Program-made: the position numbers and the translations under genes
Origin: Betaproteobacteria bacterium
GTDB taxonomy: Bacteria; Pseudomonadota; Gammaproteobacteria; Burkholderiales; Burkholderiaceae_D
Direction: 5' to 3'
DNA: 6,158 nucleotides
Assembly (NCBI GenBank): GCA_015655165.1
Contig: JAATFN010000081.1
Span: 1-6,158 of the forward strand
The notes under the pieces: generated by a model
What the model saw: the letters and a program-made list of their open reading frames with translations, nothing else
Database searches by the model: none
Told to the model about the DNA's origin: nothing
In this document: positions 5,454 to 6,158 of the stretch, piece after piece
How the letters are laid out: every line of letters begins with the position of its first letter
Numbering within the stretch: position 1 is the first letter of the stretch

Positions 5454-6158
5454 CTATTGTGCGAGAAATCCACCATCAATAGGCAAGGTATGGCCCGTAA
5501 TCATGGAGGCAGCAGGACTTGCTAAAAACAGGCAGGCATTGGCCACTTCTTCTGTTTTGGCCAGTCGCCCCATCGGTGTTAATTGATGGATTTTATCCAT
5601 CGCGGCAGGGTTCGCTTTCAAGACATTGATAAATTCTGTATCTACCCACGTCGGTGCCAGTGCATTGACGCGAATATTCGATGATGCCCATTCGACTGCT
5701 AGTGCCCGCGTCATGTTGACGACTGCGCCTTTGCTGGTCTGGTAGGAGATGTTGGGATAAATACCACCACCCGAAAACCCGAAAATAGAGGCCATATTGA
5801 TGATATTGCCGCTTTTTTGGCGTAGCATCATACGACCTGCAGCTTGTGCACACAAAAATACACCGGTCATGTTGACATCGATAACACGTTGCCAATCGGC
5901 CAGAGACAATTCTGCTGTGGGGCGACGAATCGCACAGCCGGCATTATTGACAAGAATGTCCAGATGATCGAATTGGCTGTCGATTTGTTTGAATGCAGCT
6001 GTGACAGCATGCTCATCAGCTACATCGACGGTAATGGCTGTCGCACCGATTGCTTTTGCTGTTTCTTCTGCAGACGTCTGGTCTCTGTCTAAAATGATGA
6101 CTTGTGCGCCAGCGGCAATAAACAATTCGGCCGTAGCGCGTCCGATCCCGCGGGACCC
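5454..6158 (-). CDS. Short-chain dehydrogenase/reductase, 5' end beyond the window
   Basis: This is a classical SDR oxidoreductase acting on an unidentified alcohol or carbonyl substrate, probably in the cytoplasm. The frame stays open to the right edge, giving 234 visible residues. The first of these, GSRGIGRATAE, belong to the N-terminal TGxxxGIG cofactor motif, so only roughly 10-25 residues are missing. Numbering from the edge, the VNNAG motif ends at G74, and the catalytic tetrad is N96 (VNMTG), S124 (NMAS), Y139 and K143 (YQTSK). The C-terminus ends in the family's PIDGGF pattern. D24 at the end of the second strand (IILDRD) favours NAD(H) over NADP(H). The TTG at 6125 is internal, not the start. 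General resemblance is to gluconate 5-dehydrogenase/polyol dehydrogenase-like SDRs, which is not enough to name a substrate. It lies upstream of ribH on the same strand, but ribH has its own promoter. Confidence 0.92.
   Translation of the reverse strand, partial: GSRGIGRATAELFIAAGAQVIILDRDQTSAEETAKAIGATAITVDVADEHAVTAAFKQIDSQFDHLDILVNNAGCAIRRPTAELSLADWQRVIDVNMTGVFLCAQAAGRMMLRQKSGNIINMASIFGFSGGGIYPNISYQTSKGAVVNMTRALAVEWASSNIRVNALAPTWVDTEFINVLKANPAAMDKIHQLTPMGRLAKTEEVANACLFLASPAASMITGHTLPIDGGFLAQ

Overview
The window looks like ordinary chromosomal DNA of a betaproteobacterium, most likely Burkholderiales, with moderate GC. Oxalobacteraceae is a plausible but unproven family guess. The evidence is the co-directional order methyltransferase–rnhA–dnaQ, a tRNA-Val directly after dnaQ, a XanP-type purine permease and a riboswitch-controlled type II lumazine synthase. 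I see no insertion sequence, phage gene, CRISPR array or integration scar, so this is mainly housekeeping DNA.

Layout, left to right. (1) Plus strand: the 3' part of a class I SAM methyltransferase gene, rnhA (RNase HI) and dnaQ (proofreading exonuclease) form a tight DNA-maintenance operon. It is followed by a tRNA-Val(CAC) gene with its own promoter, a striking leader hairpin and a bidirectional terminator. (2) Minus strand: a XanP-like xanthine permease, convergent with the tRNA. (3) Plus strand: a secreted alpha/beta-hydrolase, divergent from the permease, in which the usual nucleophile serine is glycine. (4) Minus strand: ribH2 (6,7-dimethyl-8-ribityllumazine synthase), preceded by a complete FMN riboswitch, two additional leader stem-loops and a good sigma70-type promoter. 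(5) Minus strand: a short-chain dehydrogenase/reductase whose N-terminus runs off the right edge.

The genes fall into independent units. The FMN riboswitch makes the riboflavin step feedback-controlled by flavin. The permease imports purine bases. The hydrolase and the dehydrogenase have no clear pathway partner here. I found no evidence of a new multi-gene system. The points most worth a second look are the nucleophile-less hydrolase, the hairpin that would sit at the very 5' end of the ribH2 mRNA, and the hairpin that fills the tRNA-Val leader.
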